Shown here: piece by piece, positions 1 through 6,976 of the stretch
Numbering within the stretch: the stretch's first letter is position 1
Layout: the number at the start of each line of letters is the position of its first letter
NCBI GenBank assembly: GCA_964440295.1
Contig: CAYTRT010000033.1
Coordinates: 1 to 12,596 of the forward strand
DNA: 12,596 nt
Reading direction: 5' to 3'
Source: CALIKS01 sp964440295
GTDB taxonomy: Archaea > Thermoproteota > Nitrososphaeria_A > Caldarchaeales > Calditenuaceae
Position numbers and translations under genes: made by a program
The notes under the pieces: model-generated
Told to the model about the DNA's origin: nothing
Databases searched by the model: none
The model's input: the letters and a program-made list of their open reading frames with translations, nothing else

Positions 1-90
1 CTAGACCAGGCTAGACTACGGCCCCTCATATTTTATTTTCTAGCGTCGAGCTTTTTAACTTTATTAGGAATAGGCGGGGTCGTTTCTTCA

Positions 91-915
91 TTATCTCAGC
101 TCGTAGGCTTCTGGTCTTCTCTCGTATAGGCAGGGATGAATTGTCCTGCATTTTTTGGCGAGGTCTAGATCGATGGTTATTGAGACGCAGCCCTCCCCGT
201 CTTTTTTCTGGGCAAGTATTTCTCCCCAAGGCGCGGCTATGCATGAGTGTCCGACGAAGCTGAACTCTCCCTCAACTCCAGTCCTGTTGGAGGACACGAT
301 GAATACGGTGTTCTCCATGGCCCTGGCATTTACAAGTATTTCGTAGTGCTTCGCTCCCCAGTCCATCTCTCGTGGAATGCTGTACCAGGCGCTGCAATGC
401 AGGAAAATTTCAGAGCCTAAGAGTGCCAAGCTCCTAGACAGCTCTGGAAATACGATGTCGTAGCAAATCATTAGTCCGAGGTTCCCGACTTCTGTGGATA
501 CTGCTACGGGCCTGTCTCCGGGGCTGAATATCTCCTTCTCATGCTTTCCAGCGAGATGCATCTTTCTATACTTCGCGAGTAGTTTGCCGCTGGGAGAGAT
601 GAGGATGCTTGAATCATAGATTGATGATGTCTCTTCACATCTTTCAGCCAGACCGCCATAGATGTATGCGCCCAATTCTTGTGCAAGAATGGAGAGCTTA
701 TCGCACGTCGGCCCAGGAACCGGCTCAGAAATCCTCATGAAGCCTTCAAGGCTAAGACTATACCCAGTAGTGGAAAGCTCTGGCAGACATATGATCGTCC
801 TTCCATCCAGCATCAGGTCTCTGCGTTGACGGAGTAGGCTAGTAGCCCTCAAGATATTAGCATCAACCTCACCGGTCCTACAATCCATCTGGACAGATAC
901 AAGGCAAACCTCCAA
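91..915 (-). CDS. Nitrilase-superfamily (carbon-nitrogen hydrolase) amidase
   Basis: A 274-residue cytoplasmic hydrolase expected to cleave a non-peptide C-N bond, as in amidases and N-carbamoyl amide hydrolases. The full nitrilase catalytic triad is visible: Glu46 in CLPELSTTGY, Lys118 in KYRKMHLAG and Cys151 in LMICYDIVFPE. A second conserved glutamate may lie at 189-201 (KHYEILVNARAMEN). Length is normal for a stand-alone member. The start is TTG at 915. It lies two codons after an in-frame stop, and EVCLVSVQMD is a typical family N-terminus, so no ATG alternative fits. A weak TATA-like box (ctattaac on the minus strand, about 943-950) would give a leader of only a few bases. The gene diverges from a class III aminotransferase; omega-amidase, N-carbamoyl-beta-alanine or N-carbamoylputrescine hydrolysis are possible, but the substrate cannot be read from sequence. 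Family certain, substrate unknown. Confidence 0.93.
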   Translation of the reverse strand: MEVCLVSVQMDCRTGEVDANILRATSLLRQRRDLMLDGRTIICLPELSTTGYSLSLEGFMRISEPVPGPTCDKLSILAQELGAYIYGGLAERCEETSSIYDSSILISPSGKLLAKYRKMHLAGKHEKEIFSPGDRPVAVSTEVGNLGLMICYDIVFPELSRSLALLGSEIFLHCSAWYSIPREMDWGAKHYEILVNARAMENTVFIVSSNRTGVEGEFSFVGHSCIAAPWGEILAQKKDGEGCVSITIDLDLAKKCRTIHPCLYERRPEAYELR

Positions 916-997
916 AACTCATCGCAGAAATACATTGAGGCATCGTTAATAGCCATGCTGTCATAAGGCCTCGGTGAGAATATCTTCAGTATAAATG

Positions 998-1007
998 TTA
1001 AATAATA
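998..1007 (+). promoter_or_regulatory. TATA box of the aminotransferase gene
   Basis: The A/T run ttaaataata is centred about 34 bases before the ATG at 1036, predicting a leader of only about 8 bases. No Shine-Dalgarno sequence precedes the ATG, which fits a near-leaderless archaeal mRNA. Confidence 0.55.
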
Positions 1008-1035
1008 TTTTGAAGGCTTTATTATCGATGATTTT

Positions 1036-2340
1036 ATGAGTAATGATCGCTCTTTAAGGCTGTTTGAGGAGGCTTGTAAGTATATTCCAGGTGGTGTGAA
1101 TACTTCTATTAGGATTCTCGACCCGCCGATTGTCTTTACGCGGGCTAAAGGATCAAAGATCTATGATGCGGACGGCAACGAGTATATTGATTATCATGCT
1201 GCTTTTGGGCCTCCAATCCTCGGACACAACAACCCTGAGGTTAATCGACGCGTAATGGAGATAATGAATGAAATCGACCTGGTCGGCGTGGGGACAGCTG
1301 AGATCGAGATTAGGGCCGCTGAGCTGATCGTTAAACACGTGCCGAGCATTGAGAAGGTCTTGTTCTGTAACTCAGGAAGTGAGGCGACTTATCACGCTGT
1401 GAGGCTCGCTAGGGCCGTGACGGGTAGGAAGAAACTGATAAAGTTCCAGGGATGCTATCATGGCTGGCATGACTATTTGCTGATGAATGTGATAAGTCCG
1501 CCGGATAAGATCGGCAAGAAGGACCCCCTATCAGCGGGCATGCTTCCAGAGGCGATTGAAAACACAATCGTAGTCGACTTTAACGACCTAGAAGGCGTCG
1601 AGAGGGCCGTCAAGGCTCACAGGAATGAAGTTGCAGCAATAATTCTCGAGCCGATCCCGCACAACATCGGTTGCGTCCTACCAAAGATAGATTTCCTCAA
1701 GGGGCTAAGGGAGATCGCAGATCGAGAAGACATAGTTTTGATATTTGACGAGGTCATAACAGGCTTCAGGCACCATATAGGTGGGTATCAAAAAATAGTC
1801 GGAGTCATACCTGACATCACAACGCTGGGTAAGGCGATGGCTAATGGCTATCCGCTGGCAGCTATCGGTGGAAGAAGCGACTTGATGGATAGGTTTAACA
1901 CGAGGCCCGGGGGCGACGTCTTCTTTGCAGGCACATACAACGCTCATCCAATATGCTTGGCCGCGTGCATAGCGACGATCGAGAAGCTGGAGGATGGTCG
2001 GGTCCACGAGCATATCTTCAGGCTCGGCGAGATGATGAGGCAGGGCCTGAACGACATGACTGAAGAGCTCGGAATAAAGGCCTACACTACTGGCTTCGGC
2101 TCGGTCTTCGTAACCTACTTCATGGAGCCGCCAGTCAACAACTACACTGATCTCCTACGAAACGACGCTAAGCTCTTCTTAGAGTATAGGAAGAAAATGA
2201 TAGAAAAAGGAATCTTCATGCTCCCCCTAAACCTTAAGAGAAACCATATCAGTGCGGCCCATACGGAGGAAGAAATAAAACTAACGCTCGAGAAGTCGAG
2301 AGAAGTACTCGAAGAAATCAAGAATAAATCAGCAAAATAA
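1036..2340 (+). CDS. Class III PLP-dependent aminotransferase (GSA aminotransferase-like)
   Basis: A 434-residue fold-type I PLP enzyme of the class III aminotransferase family, closest in layout to glutamate-1-semialdehyde aminomutase and related proteins annotated as 'aspartate aminotransferase family'. Visible features: NSGSEA at 112-117 (phosphate-binding loop), YHGWHD at 141-146, the cofactor aspartate in IFDEV (Asp238), the Schiff-base lysine Lys266 in TTLGKAMANG, and FAGTYNAHP at 298-305. The ATG at 1036 gives the expected N-terminus (SLRLFEEACKYIPGGVN) and sits just after a TATA box. No other haem-biosynthesis gene is nearby, so a true HemL role is not supported. A transaminase or aminomutase acting on an omega- or beta-amino acid is as likely. 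It diverges from the amidase gene at 91-915, which could supply or consume an amino substrate (inference). It is convergent with the RAM-domain gene, with an A/T-rich palindrome between them. Confidence 0.93.
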   Translation: MSNDRSLRLFEEACKYIPGGVNTSIRILDPPIVFTRAKGSKIYDADGNEYIDYHAAFGPPILGHNNPEVNRRVMEIMNEIDLVGVGTAEIEIRAAELIVKHVPSIEKVLFCNSGSEATYHAVRLARAVTGRKKLIKFQGCYHGWHDYLLMNVISPPDKIGKKDPLSAGMLPEAIENTIVVDFNDLEGVERAVKAHRNEVAAIILEPIPHNIGCVLPKIDFLKGLREIADREDIVLIFDEVITGFRHHIGGYQKIVGVIPDITTLGKAMANGYPLAAIGGRSDLMDRFNTRPGGDVFFAGTYNAHPICLAACIATIEKLEDGRVHEHIFRLGEMMRQGLNDMTEELGIKAYTTGFGSVFVTYFMEPPVNNYTDLLRNDAKLFLEYRKKMIEKGIFMLPLNLKRNHISAAHTEEEIKLTLEKSREVLEEIKNKSAK

Positions 2341-2345
2341 ATAAT

Positions 2346-2358
2346 AAAAAATATTTTT
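2346..2358. terminator. Bidirectional A/T palindromic terminator
   Basis: Between the convergent genes ending at 2340 and 2374 lies a 12-base perfect palindrome, AAAAATATTTTT at 2347-2358, extended by one A. It gives a T5 run on the plus strand and a T6 run on the minus strand. Oligo-T on the non-template strand is the known archaeal termination signal, so this element can serve both genes. Confidence 0.55.
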
Positions 2359-2373
2359 GCTTAGTTTTCTGCG

Positions 2374-2604
2374 CTATACTACGATTGCTGTCTCTGTTCT
2401 TTCAATGCCATCGATTTTGTGTATCGTCTCGACGACTGTCTTTCCGAGAGCTTCGAGACTCTCTGCCTCCATTAGCATGATGACGTCGTACCTACCAGTA
2501 ACCGTGCAGACATTTCTGCATGCTGCTAGTTTTGATAAACTTTCAGCGACACTCTTTGCTTTTCCCGCATGTGTCCTTATTAATATATATGCTAGTACGC
2601 CCAT
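2374..2604 (-). CDS. Stand-alone Lrp/AsnC ligand-binding (RAM) domain protein
   Basis: A 76-residue protein that consists of a single alpha/beta RAM domain (the AsnC-type effector and oligomerisation domain) without the DNA-binding helix-turn-helix of full Lrp regulators. Typical landmarks are the first strand MGVLAYILIRT, the central VTGRYDVIMLMEA (35-47) and the final strand pattern GIERTETAIVV. Stand-alone RAM proteins are common in archaea; they form dimers or larger rings, and some bind amino acids. It may sense an amino acid or modulate a full-length Lrp protein elsewhere. The ATG at 2604 is 27 bases from the centre of a strong TATA box, indicating leaderless mRNA. It is convergent with the aminotransferase gene, which could point to amino-acid sensing, though convergent placement is weak evidence. 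Confidence 0.85.
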   Translation of the reverse strand: MGVLAYILIRTHAGKAKSVAESLSKLAACRNVCTVTGRYDVIMLMEAESLEALGKTVVETIHKIDGIERTETAIVV

Positions 2605-2625
2605 GTTGCTAAGAATATTCGTGGG

Positions 2626-2635
2626 CTATATAAAA
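2626..2635 (-). promoter_or_regulatory. TATA box of the RAM-domain gene
   Basis: On the minus strand the sequence ttttatatag is centred 27 bases upstream of the ATG at 2604, which places the predicted transcription start at or next to the A of the start codon. Confidence 0.65.
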
Positions 2636-2688
2636 GGTTTTAGAAAGATTTTTCGGGCTTAGTATTTTAGCAGGCTCAGTAATGATTA

Positions 2689-3069
2689 TTGTGGGCTTTG
2701 ACGGCCAGGCGTGAAGACGTGGTTAAGCGGATGGCGGACGCCCTGAGGTCAGGAGCTAAGATGCTTTCCGAGGTGTGTCCGATCTGTGGTAACCCATTAT
2801 TTGACGTGAAGGGAGAGATGAGATGCATCGCTTGTGATAAGCCAGTAGTATTTGTCAAAGACGAGTCTGAGTCTGGGAGAGCGATGTATCCATTCATACT
2901 CAACACGCTTGAAGACGTCGTCGTCTCAAAGATAGACGAGCTCACAGCGAGACTCTCAAGGGCGCTAGAATTAGAGGAGATAGAAGCAGTCTCAAAAGCA
3001 ATAGACGCATTACTGACGGTTCTTCAAAAAGGAAACGAGATACGCGAAAAAATGAAGGCCAGCAAGTAG
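2689..3069 (+). CDS. Zn-ribbon protein, Sssca1/p27 autoantigen family
   Basis: A 126-residue protein of the archaeal family related to human Sjogren syndrome/scleroderma autoantigen 1 (Auto_anti-p27; ZNRD2). The diagnostic region is RMADALRSGAKMLSEVCPIC followed by GNPLF. Zinc ligands are Cys30, Cys33, Cys46 and Cys49 in two CxxC knuckles (CPIC and CIAC). A predicted helical tail from about residue 70 (LNTLEDVV to NEIREKMK) probably makes a coiled or helical bundle. Molecular function in archaea is not established. The start is uncertain: TTG at 2689 is the longest, but TTG at 2698 lies just after the start point predicted from a TATA-like tattttag (2663-2670); GTG 2719 is less likely. It is convergent with thpR, with only 4 bases between the stop codons. 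Confidence 0.85.
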   Translation: MWALTARREDVVKRMADALRSGAKMLSEVCPICGNPLFDVKGEMRCIACDKPVVFVKDESESGRAMYPFILNTLEDVVVSKIDELTARLSRALELEEIEAVSKAIDALLTVLQKGNEIREKMKASK

Positions 3070-3073
3070 TTGC

Positions 3074-3634
3074 TTACTTCTTAGCATCGACGACTAGGAG
3101 GTCTTCATATATTGGGCCTTGCGGAGTCAGCGTACTCTTCTTTAGCTTGAGCTTATCGACATAAACCTCGCCGAATTCCTGCTCTCTCAGCCGCTCTAGG
3201 AGAGAAAGGACGCTCGGCTTATTCCTGACAGACTTTACCCTATAGATGGTTACGTGGGGCTTGAATTCCTTATCGGGCCTCAGGCCGAGCTTGGAGAGCC
3301 TGCTCGATACCTCTCTCTGTACCTGATGGAGAATGCCCTCAGGCTCCTCGACGCCCACCCAGACAACGTTGATTCTCCCACCTCCAGGAAAGAATCCTAC
3401 CCCTCTAAGCCTGGCAGTGAAGGGCTTGAAGACGATTGTGGAGAGTTGCTCAGATACCATCTTTACGTATTCAGGAGATATCTCGCCTAAGAACTGGAGC
3501 GTTAGATGAAGTATCTCTGGGTCGACTGGCTTTCCGTCGATTCCCTGACTTTCAAGCTCTCTCTGGATGAGAACTATCTTCTCAGCTATCTCGGGAGACG
3601 AGAGGTCAAAAGCCACAAAGCAGCGGAGGGACAA
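3074..3634 (-). CDS. thpR: RNA 2',3'-cyclic phosphodiesterase (2'-5' RNA ligase family)
   Basis: A 186-residue member of the 2H phosphoesterase superfamily. It is expected to hydrolyse RNA 2',3'-cyclic phosphate ends to 2'-phosphate, and to perform 2'-5' RNA ligation in vitro as the founding family member does. Both catalytic HxT motifs are present: His43-Leu-Thr45 in LHLTLQFLGEI and His127-Val-Thr129 in KPHVTIYRVK. The length and the pseudo-symmetric spacing match the family. The start is TTG at 3634, because SLRCFVAFDL is the canonical N-terminus and no ATG is available. It is the last of four minus-strand genes, 55 bases after the 141-residue protein gene. Tandem A/T stretches upstream (about 3648-3678) may give it its own promoter. 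A link to tRNA exon ligation or RNA repair is family knowledge, not visible here. Confidence 0.93.
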   Translation of the reverse strand: MSLRCFVAFDLSSPEIAEKIVLIQRELESQGIDGKPVDPEILHLTLQFLGEISPEYVKMVSEQLSTIVFKPFTARLRGVGFFPGGGRINVVWVGVEEPEGILHQVQREVSSRLSKLGLRPDKEFKPHVTIYRVKSVRNKPSVLSLLERLREQEFGEVYVDKLKLKKSTLTPQGPIYEDLLVVDAKK

Positions 3635-3689
3635 AATCCACCAACCACAAAAATAAACCTTGATGCTGAGTGATAAATTCTTGCCTATC

Positions 3690-4115
3690 TCAGGGCTTCT
3701 TAAAGTACCTGTAATTTCCCTTAACGCCGGTCCTAGAGAGCTTGTTAGACTTGTAGAGTATGCCGAGGGCCTGGCTCACCTTCCTGCTCTGAAACGTTAT
3801 TCCCGTTATCTCCTTCAGCTTCTGCCTAACCTCGGCCGTAGATCTTGGCTGGTTGAAAAACTTGCCGGGCAGGAGATGCATCTCGATGTTTTCTAAGGCT
3901 ACCACCGCCTCCGATTTTCCCCTCCTACGTTTTACTTTAGCGACGGTTACGTGTGCCTGCGCCTTGGTCTCGAGGGCCTCTGCTCCGAGGGCCTCGCCAG
4001 CCTGTTCCGCAATTTTCCTGAGGCCACGCAGGTTTTCTAGAATTTCCTCTACGCTCTCTCCCTCGATTTCGGCGTCTCCGTAGGGCTGCCTAAACGTAAC
4101 CCTAAACTTCACCAA
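3690..4115 (-). CDS. Small protein with beta-alpha N-terminus and winged-helix-like C-terminus
   Basis: A 141-residue protein that I do not recognise as a named family. The N-terminal part (about 1-45) reads as two beta strands and a long helix (FRVTFRQPY..., then SVEEILENLRGLRKIAEQAGEAL). A basic linker KVKRRRGKS lies at 60-68. The C-terminal part (about 88-141) resembles a winged helix: a helix STAEVRQKLKEI, a recognition-like helix SRKVSQALGILYKSNKL, and a wing ending in NYRYFKK. A DNA- or RNA-binding role is therefore inferred. The start is TTG at 4115 or the adjacent GTG at 4112. An aaataag box about 26 bases upstream favours leaderless TTG initiation. It lies between tmk and thpR in the same direction. 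The protein at 7962-8471 has a similar layout. Real gene: confident; function: unknown. Confidence 0.75.
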   Translation of the reverse strand: MVKFRVTFRQPYGDAEIEGESVEEILENLRGLRKIAEQAGEALGAEALETKAQAHVTVAKVKRRRGKSEAVVALENIEMHLLPGKFFNQPRSTAEVRQKLKEITGITFQSRKVSQALGILYKSNKLSRTGVKGNYRYFKKP

Positions 4116-4159
4116 ACCTATAGCTCGAATTATATGGATGCTTATTTGTCTTTAGGTAG

Positions 4160-4819
4160 TTACTGACGAGTGGAGCTTCTGCGAGATATTAGTAGATTGG
4201 CTATGTATTCTCCGTTTTCTTCGAGCTTCCCCGTCTCGTTCATGACTAAAATCGCCTTCTCAGGATTCGCGGCCCGGTAATCCTCATATATCTTTCTTAC
4301 TATGTTTTGGGTCTCGGTGTCTCGTTCTACGGGCCTGTCGCTTGATTTTTTCCCGGCTATCCTCCTAAGCCTCTCCTCCTCATTCACGTCCACGATTATG
4401 TAGAGGTCTGGCCTGATGAGCCTATCACCGCCCATCTTTTCTACAAGATCCATAGCCAAAGACACGTCGGGGACTTCTCTGCCAGTCCTCCTCAGTAATG
4501 CGAGTCCATAGACAACGGAGCATAAATAGTACCTATCGATGAAGAAGAAATCAGGCCTACTACTCATTACTTTTTTAGCCATGAGTCCTGAGTCGTCGAT
4601 CGTGTTTGCTAGGAATAGTAGCATCCTGACGAGTGGGTCGACGCCGCTCCTGTTCCCATACCTGACTGCGAAGAGGCCAGTTGCCGTCCTGCTAGGCGTC
4701 TTGTAGGACGCCACGCGATACCCTAGCCTCTTCAGCCTCTTCTCGACCTCGCGTCTCAGCGTTGTCTTTCCAGAGCCGTCTGTCCCCTCCCACACAGCCA
4801 CGAAGCAGCCGTCCAGCAA
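4160..4819 (-). CDS. tmk: Thymidylate kinase (dTMP kinase)
   Basis: A 219-residue P-loop kinase expected to phosphorylate dTMP to dTDP for DNA synthesis. The Walker A loop is GTDGSGKTT at 12-20, preceded by the typical VWEG. The DRY-type motif FIDRYYLCSVVY (93-104) and PDLYIIVDVNEEERLRRI (137-154) match thymidylate kinases, and the basic lid region follows at 153-168 (RRIAGKKSSDRPVERD). Length is normal. The annotated start is TTG at 4819. GTG at codon 7, giving MAVWEGTDG, is a reasonable alternative. A TATA box at 4847-4854 predicts a leader of about 5 bases for the TTG. It sits 40 bases downstream of the DNA methyltransferase gene and 44 bases upstream of the 141-residue protein gene, so partial co-transcription is possible. 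Other P-loop nucleotide kinases are less likely given the DRY and lid patterns. Confidence 0.88.
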   Translation of the reverse strand: MLDGCFVAVWEGTDGSGKTTLRREVEKRLKRLGYRVASYKTPSRTATGLFAVRYGNRSGVDPLVRMLLFLANTIDDSGLMAKKVMSSRPDFFFIDRYYLCSVVYGLALLRRTGREVPDVSLAMDLVEKMGGDRLIRPDLYIIVDVNEEERLRRIAGKKSSDRPVERDTETQNIVRKIYEDYRAANPEKAILVMNETGKLEENGEYIANLLISRRSSTRQ

Positions 4820-4846
4820 GTCCAGAAAATACTCTCCATAGAGTAG

Positions 4847-4854
4847 TATTTAAT
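4847..4854 (-). promoter_or_regulatory. TATA box of the thymidylate kinase gene
   Basis: Minus-strand attaaata is centred about 31 bases before the TTG at 4819. It lies in the 40-base gap after the methyltransferase stop codon, so tmk can be transcribed separately from the methyltransferase gene. Confidence 0.55.
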
Positions 4855-4859
4855 GAAAC

Positions 4860-5768
4860 TTATTGGTACGTGAATTCGTATACCCTGCCCTCGACTCGAA
4901 TCTGCCTCGTCTTGATTCCCAGCCTCTTCCAGATTAGTGGCAGGAGCGATGCGTCGATCTCGTAGCCGACGCTGTTTCTATGGGTCTTCATGGCTGCGAG
5001 CATCGTTGTCCCTGTGCCTAGGAAGGGGTCGAGGACTGTGTCGCCCATTACTGAGTACATCCTTACGAGCCTGTAGGGAATCTCGTATGGATAGGCCGCG
5101 AGCCTCCTCGGTGCTTCTCTCGACTCCTGTCTCATGCCCCTTACCTCCCATATCTGGCTAAACCAGACATCCCTCTCAGACTTGCTATAATGACTGAGGT
5201 AGCGGTAAGGATCGAGTGGCTTGAACCTTCTAGGCCGGCCCTTTCTGAAGATCAGGATGTATTCGCAGTCGAGTGTCACGTATGCGTTCGGCGGCAAAAA
5301 CCCAGATCCGAGGAACGCGTCAGGCCTATTCGTCGGCTTCTTCCACAGAATGTAGGGCAGCACGGTGAATCCTATTTCCTCGCATTGCTTGATTGTCTCC
5401 GCATGGTTTGAGAAGAGCCTGAAGGCGCCGTCAATTCTCCTCAAGGCGTCGCCGATGTTTATGCAGAGGTATCCACCATCGCAGAGGACGCGGTAACATT
5501 CTCGCCAGACCTCTTCCAGATAGTTAAGCATGTCTCGATATGTTCTGCAGCCCATTGTCTCGAACAGTTCATCCCAGATTTCGATCATCGGGTAGGGAGG
5601 AGAAGTAACGACCAGCTGAACCTCACCGTCACCCAGCTCACGCATGTCTCTAGAGTCTCCGAGTATGAGTCTATGCCTAGTAGGTGGAGGCTCCACCCTG
5701 TGTCTCCTCAGCAGCCTCGAGAGGGCCCGCTCCGGAAAAGTCGTGTCGACGCCTCCCCTCTGCCTCAT
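4860..5768 (-). CDS. Orphan beta-class DNA methyltransferase (probably N4-cytosine)
   Basis: A 302-residue SAM-dependent DNA methyltransferase with the permuted (beta) motif order. The catalytic motif IV TSPPY is at 55-59 and the SAM-binding motif I DPFLGTGTT at 247-255, followed by GYEID at 268-272. The region YPYEIPYRLVRMYS (227-239) corresponds to motif X. TSPPY is usual for N4-cytosine enzymes, while N6-adenine enzymes more often have DPPY, so m4C is the likely product. The central region between residues 110 and 225 should hold the target-recognition domain; the recognition site cannot be read from sequence. No restriction endonuclease or specificity subunit lies on either side: the neighbours are tmk and the divergent UPF0201 gene. 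It therefore looks like an orphan methyltransferase. The ATG at 5768 lies 26 bases from a TATA box, consistent with leaderless mRNA. Confidence 0.92.
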   Translation of the reverse strand: MRQRGGVDTTFPERALSRLLRRHRVEPPPTRHRLILGDSRDMRELGDGEVQLVVTSPPYPMIEIWDELFETMGCRTYRDMLNYLEEVWRECYRVLCDGGYLCINIGDALRRIDGAFRLFSNHAETIKQCEEIGFTVLPYILWKKPTNRPDAFLGSGFLPPNAYVTLDCEYILIFRKGRPRRFKPLDPYRYLSHYSKSERDVWFSQIWEVRGMRQESREAPRRLAAYPYEIPYRLVRMYSVMGDTVLDPFLGTGTTMLAAMKTHRNSVGYEIDASLLPLIWKRLGIKTRQIRVEGRVYEFTYQ

Positions 5769-5790
5769 CGCTGAACACTATGCGTCAATG

Positions 5791-5798
5791 ACTTAAAG
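5791..5798 (-). promoter_or_regulatory. TATA box of the DNA methyltransferase gene
   Basis: Minus-strand ctttaagt is centred about 26 bases before the ATG at 5768, so transcription should start at or next to the start codon. It may also head expression of the four-gene minus-strand block reaching down to 3074. Confidence 0.5.
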
Positions 5799-5860
5799 AT
5801 TTGTTGCGGGTCGAGCCTAGCTATATCAATAATGATGAATCACCTCTATATGGTTTAGAG

Positions 5861-6244
5861 ATGCATGTGAGCATAAGAGCAGAGGTCAAGCCAACCGAAG
5901 ACGAAGAAAAACTCCTAAAGGCAGTCAGAAAGATATTCCCCGAAGTAGAGTTTAGGCTGGTTGAGATGCATGATAGGAGGTTCCTCATCGGCGAATCCAG
6001 CGAGCTCTCATCGCTAAAATACGTGAAGGAGAACTGGAGGAGGCGGAAGGTGAGGTCGACCGCGGCCAGGCTGTTGAGGGAGGCCGCCAGGCCCGGCATG
6101 CTTTACATGCGGCTCAGCAAGCAGGCAGCATACGTCGGCGTAGCATCGATCCTAGACTTTGACGAGGACCCCGCCGTCGGGAGCATTGAGATAGAGATTG
6201 AGACAAGCGATCCAGAAGAACTGATCAAGTGGCTTACATCGTAG
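5861..6244 (+). CDS. UPF0201 family protein
   Basis: A 127-residue archaeal protein of the UPF0201/COG1931 family (Pfam RNA_binding superfamily, structurally related to ribosomal protein L5-like folds). The family signature is the N-terminal strand MHVSIRAEVKPTEDEEKLLKA followed by a helix and FPEVEF. A later helix-strand block, SLKYVKENWRRRK, precedes the basic segment at 57-73. The precise role is unknown; RNA binding is the family-level expectation. I chose the ATG at 5861 because the family begins directly with this strand. The frame stays open upstream to TTG at 5801, but those 20 codons encode a polar stretch unlike the family. It diverges from the methyltransferase gene and is followed 51 bases later by deoC in the same direction. 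Confidence 0.85.
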   Translation: MHVSIRAEVKPTEDEEKLLKAVRKIFPEVEFRLVEMHDRRFLIGESSELSSLKYVKENWRRRKVRSTAARLLREAARPGMLYMRLSKQAAYVGVASILDFDEDPAVGSIEIEIETSDPEELIKWLTS

Positions 6245-6280
6245 ATAGTTAAGGTTCTTATTATGCGGAGCAATACAGCT

Positions 6281-6287
6281 AAGGAGG
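6281..6287 (+). promoter_or_regulatory. Shine-Dalgarno site of deoC
   Basis: The sequence AAGGAGG lies 8 bases before the ATG at 6296. It is the clearest ribosome-binding site in the window, where most genes look leaderless. This suggests that deoC is translated from a longer transcript, probably one shared with the UPF0201 gene. Confidence 0.7.
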
Positions 6288-6295
6288 CACGCTAG

Positions 6296-6976
6296 ATGGA
6301 TAAGAAAGTACTGGCAGGAATTATTGAGCATACCAACGTTAATCCAAACGCCACTCCGTCAGACATAGATAAGCTGTGCGAGGAGGCTGTAAAGTATGGA
6401 TTCTACGCGGTCGTTGTTCCACCAATATACGTTAGACATGCGAAGAAGAAACTGAAGGGCACTGGAGTAAGGGTTGTAGCGGTCGTTGGATTTCCGTGGG
6501 GAAACAATCCGACAGTCTCAAAGGTCGTGGAGACGGAGTACGCGGTGAGGAGCGGCGCCGACGAGATAGACATGGTGCTGAATCGATCTTGGCTAAAGTC
6601 AGGCGCCGAGAGGGCCGTGATGCGGGACATAAGAGCGGTCATCAGAGCAGCCAAGGGGAGGCTCGTAAAAGTCATACTCGAAACGTCAGACCTAACCACA
6701 GACGAGAAGATAAGGGCCGTAAAAATGGCGGTAAAGGCGGGCGCAAGCTACATAAAGACATCGACAGGATATGGAGTAAACAGGGGTGGAGCAACCGTAG
6801 AGGACGTAAAGCTCATTAGAAGTATAGCCGGCCCATCAGTCGGGATAAAAGCCTCCGGAGGCATCAAGAAGCTAGAGGACGCAGCAAGACTCGTAGAGGC
6901 AGGAGCCACAAGGATAGGAACAAGCAGCGGAGTAGAGTTGATGGAAAAGAAAGAAGTAGAAGAATCAAAATACTAA
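6296..6976 (+). CDS. deoC: Deoxyribose-phosphate aldolase
   Basis: A 226-residue class I aldolase (TIM barrel). It is expected to interconvert 2-deoxyribose 5-phosphate with glyceraldehyde 3-phosphate and acetaldehyde, the last step in deoxynucleoside breakdown. The Schiff-base lysine is Lys154 in YIKTSTGYG. The proton-relay residues Asp92 (EIDMVLN) and Lys185 (IKASGGI) are present. The phosphate-binding end GIKASGG...RIGTSSG is intact, and length is normal. The ATG at 6296 is set by a strong AAGGAGG site. Two N-terminal motifs are unusual: the common I-D-H-T-L-L is I-E-H-T-N-V here (10-15), and the usual cysteine-containing strand before the second helix reads VVVPPIYV. Co-directional with the UPF0201 gene and convergent with the SIMPL gene. 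No other deoxynucleoside-catabolism gene is adjacent. Confidence 0.95.
   Translation: MDKKVLAGIIEHTNVNPNATPSDIDKLCEEAVKYGFYAVVVPPIYVRHAKKKLKGTGVRVVAVVGFPWGNNPTVSKVVETEYAVRSGADEIDMVLNRSWLKSGAERAVMRDIRAVIRAAKGRLVKVILETSDLTTDEKIRAVKMAVKAGASYIKTSTGYGVNRGGATVEDVKLIRSIAGPSVGIKASGGIKKLEDAARLVEAGATRIGTSSGVELMEKKEVEESKY

Noticed and set aside
1..90. Possible gene fragment at the left edge
   Set aside because: No frame with protein-like content can be supported in these 90 bases; the stretch appears to be the downstream flank of the amidase gene.
1705..2013. Open frame of 102 codons on the minus strand inside the aminotransferase gene
   Set aside because: The opposite strand carries essential aminotransferase motifs, including the PLP lysine region; no domain is recognisable in the minus frame.
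3690..5768. Restriction-modification or phage-defence island around the methyltransferase
   Set aside because: No endonuclease, specificity subunit, integrase, repeat or compositional break is seen; flanking genes are housekeeping.
5832..5838. ATGATGA resembling the C box of a C/D guide RNA
   Set aside because: No CTGA D box follows at suitable distance and no terminal stem is visible.
5839..5846. ATCACCTC, identical to the archaeal anti-Shine-Dalgarno core (GAGGTGAT on the minus strand)
   Set aside because: On the minus strand the following frame stops within a few codons, so it does not start a gene; on the plus strand there is no ribosomal RNA context. Taken as chance.
5801..5860. N-terminal extension of the UPF0201 gene from TTG 5801
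   Set aside because: The extra 20 residues are polar and unlike the family, which begins at the strand encoded from ATG 5861.
6496..6819. Open frame of 107 codons on the plus strand inside deoC
   Set aside because: It is a +2/+3 frame of the conserved deoC gene with a translation dominated by Arg, Gly and Lys; no independent start signal.
4160..6976. A thymidine metabolism operon formed by tmk and deoC
   Set aside because: The genes are on opposite strands and separated by the methyltransferase and UPF0201 genes; no shared control is visible.
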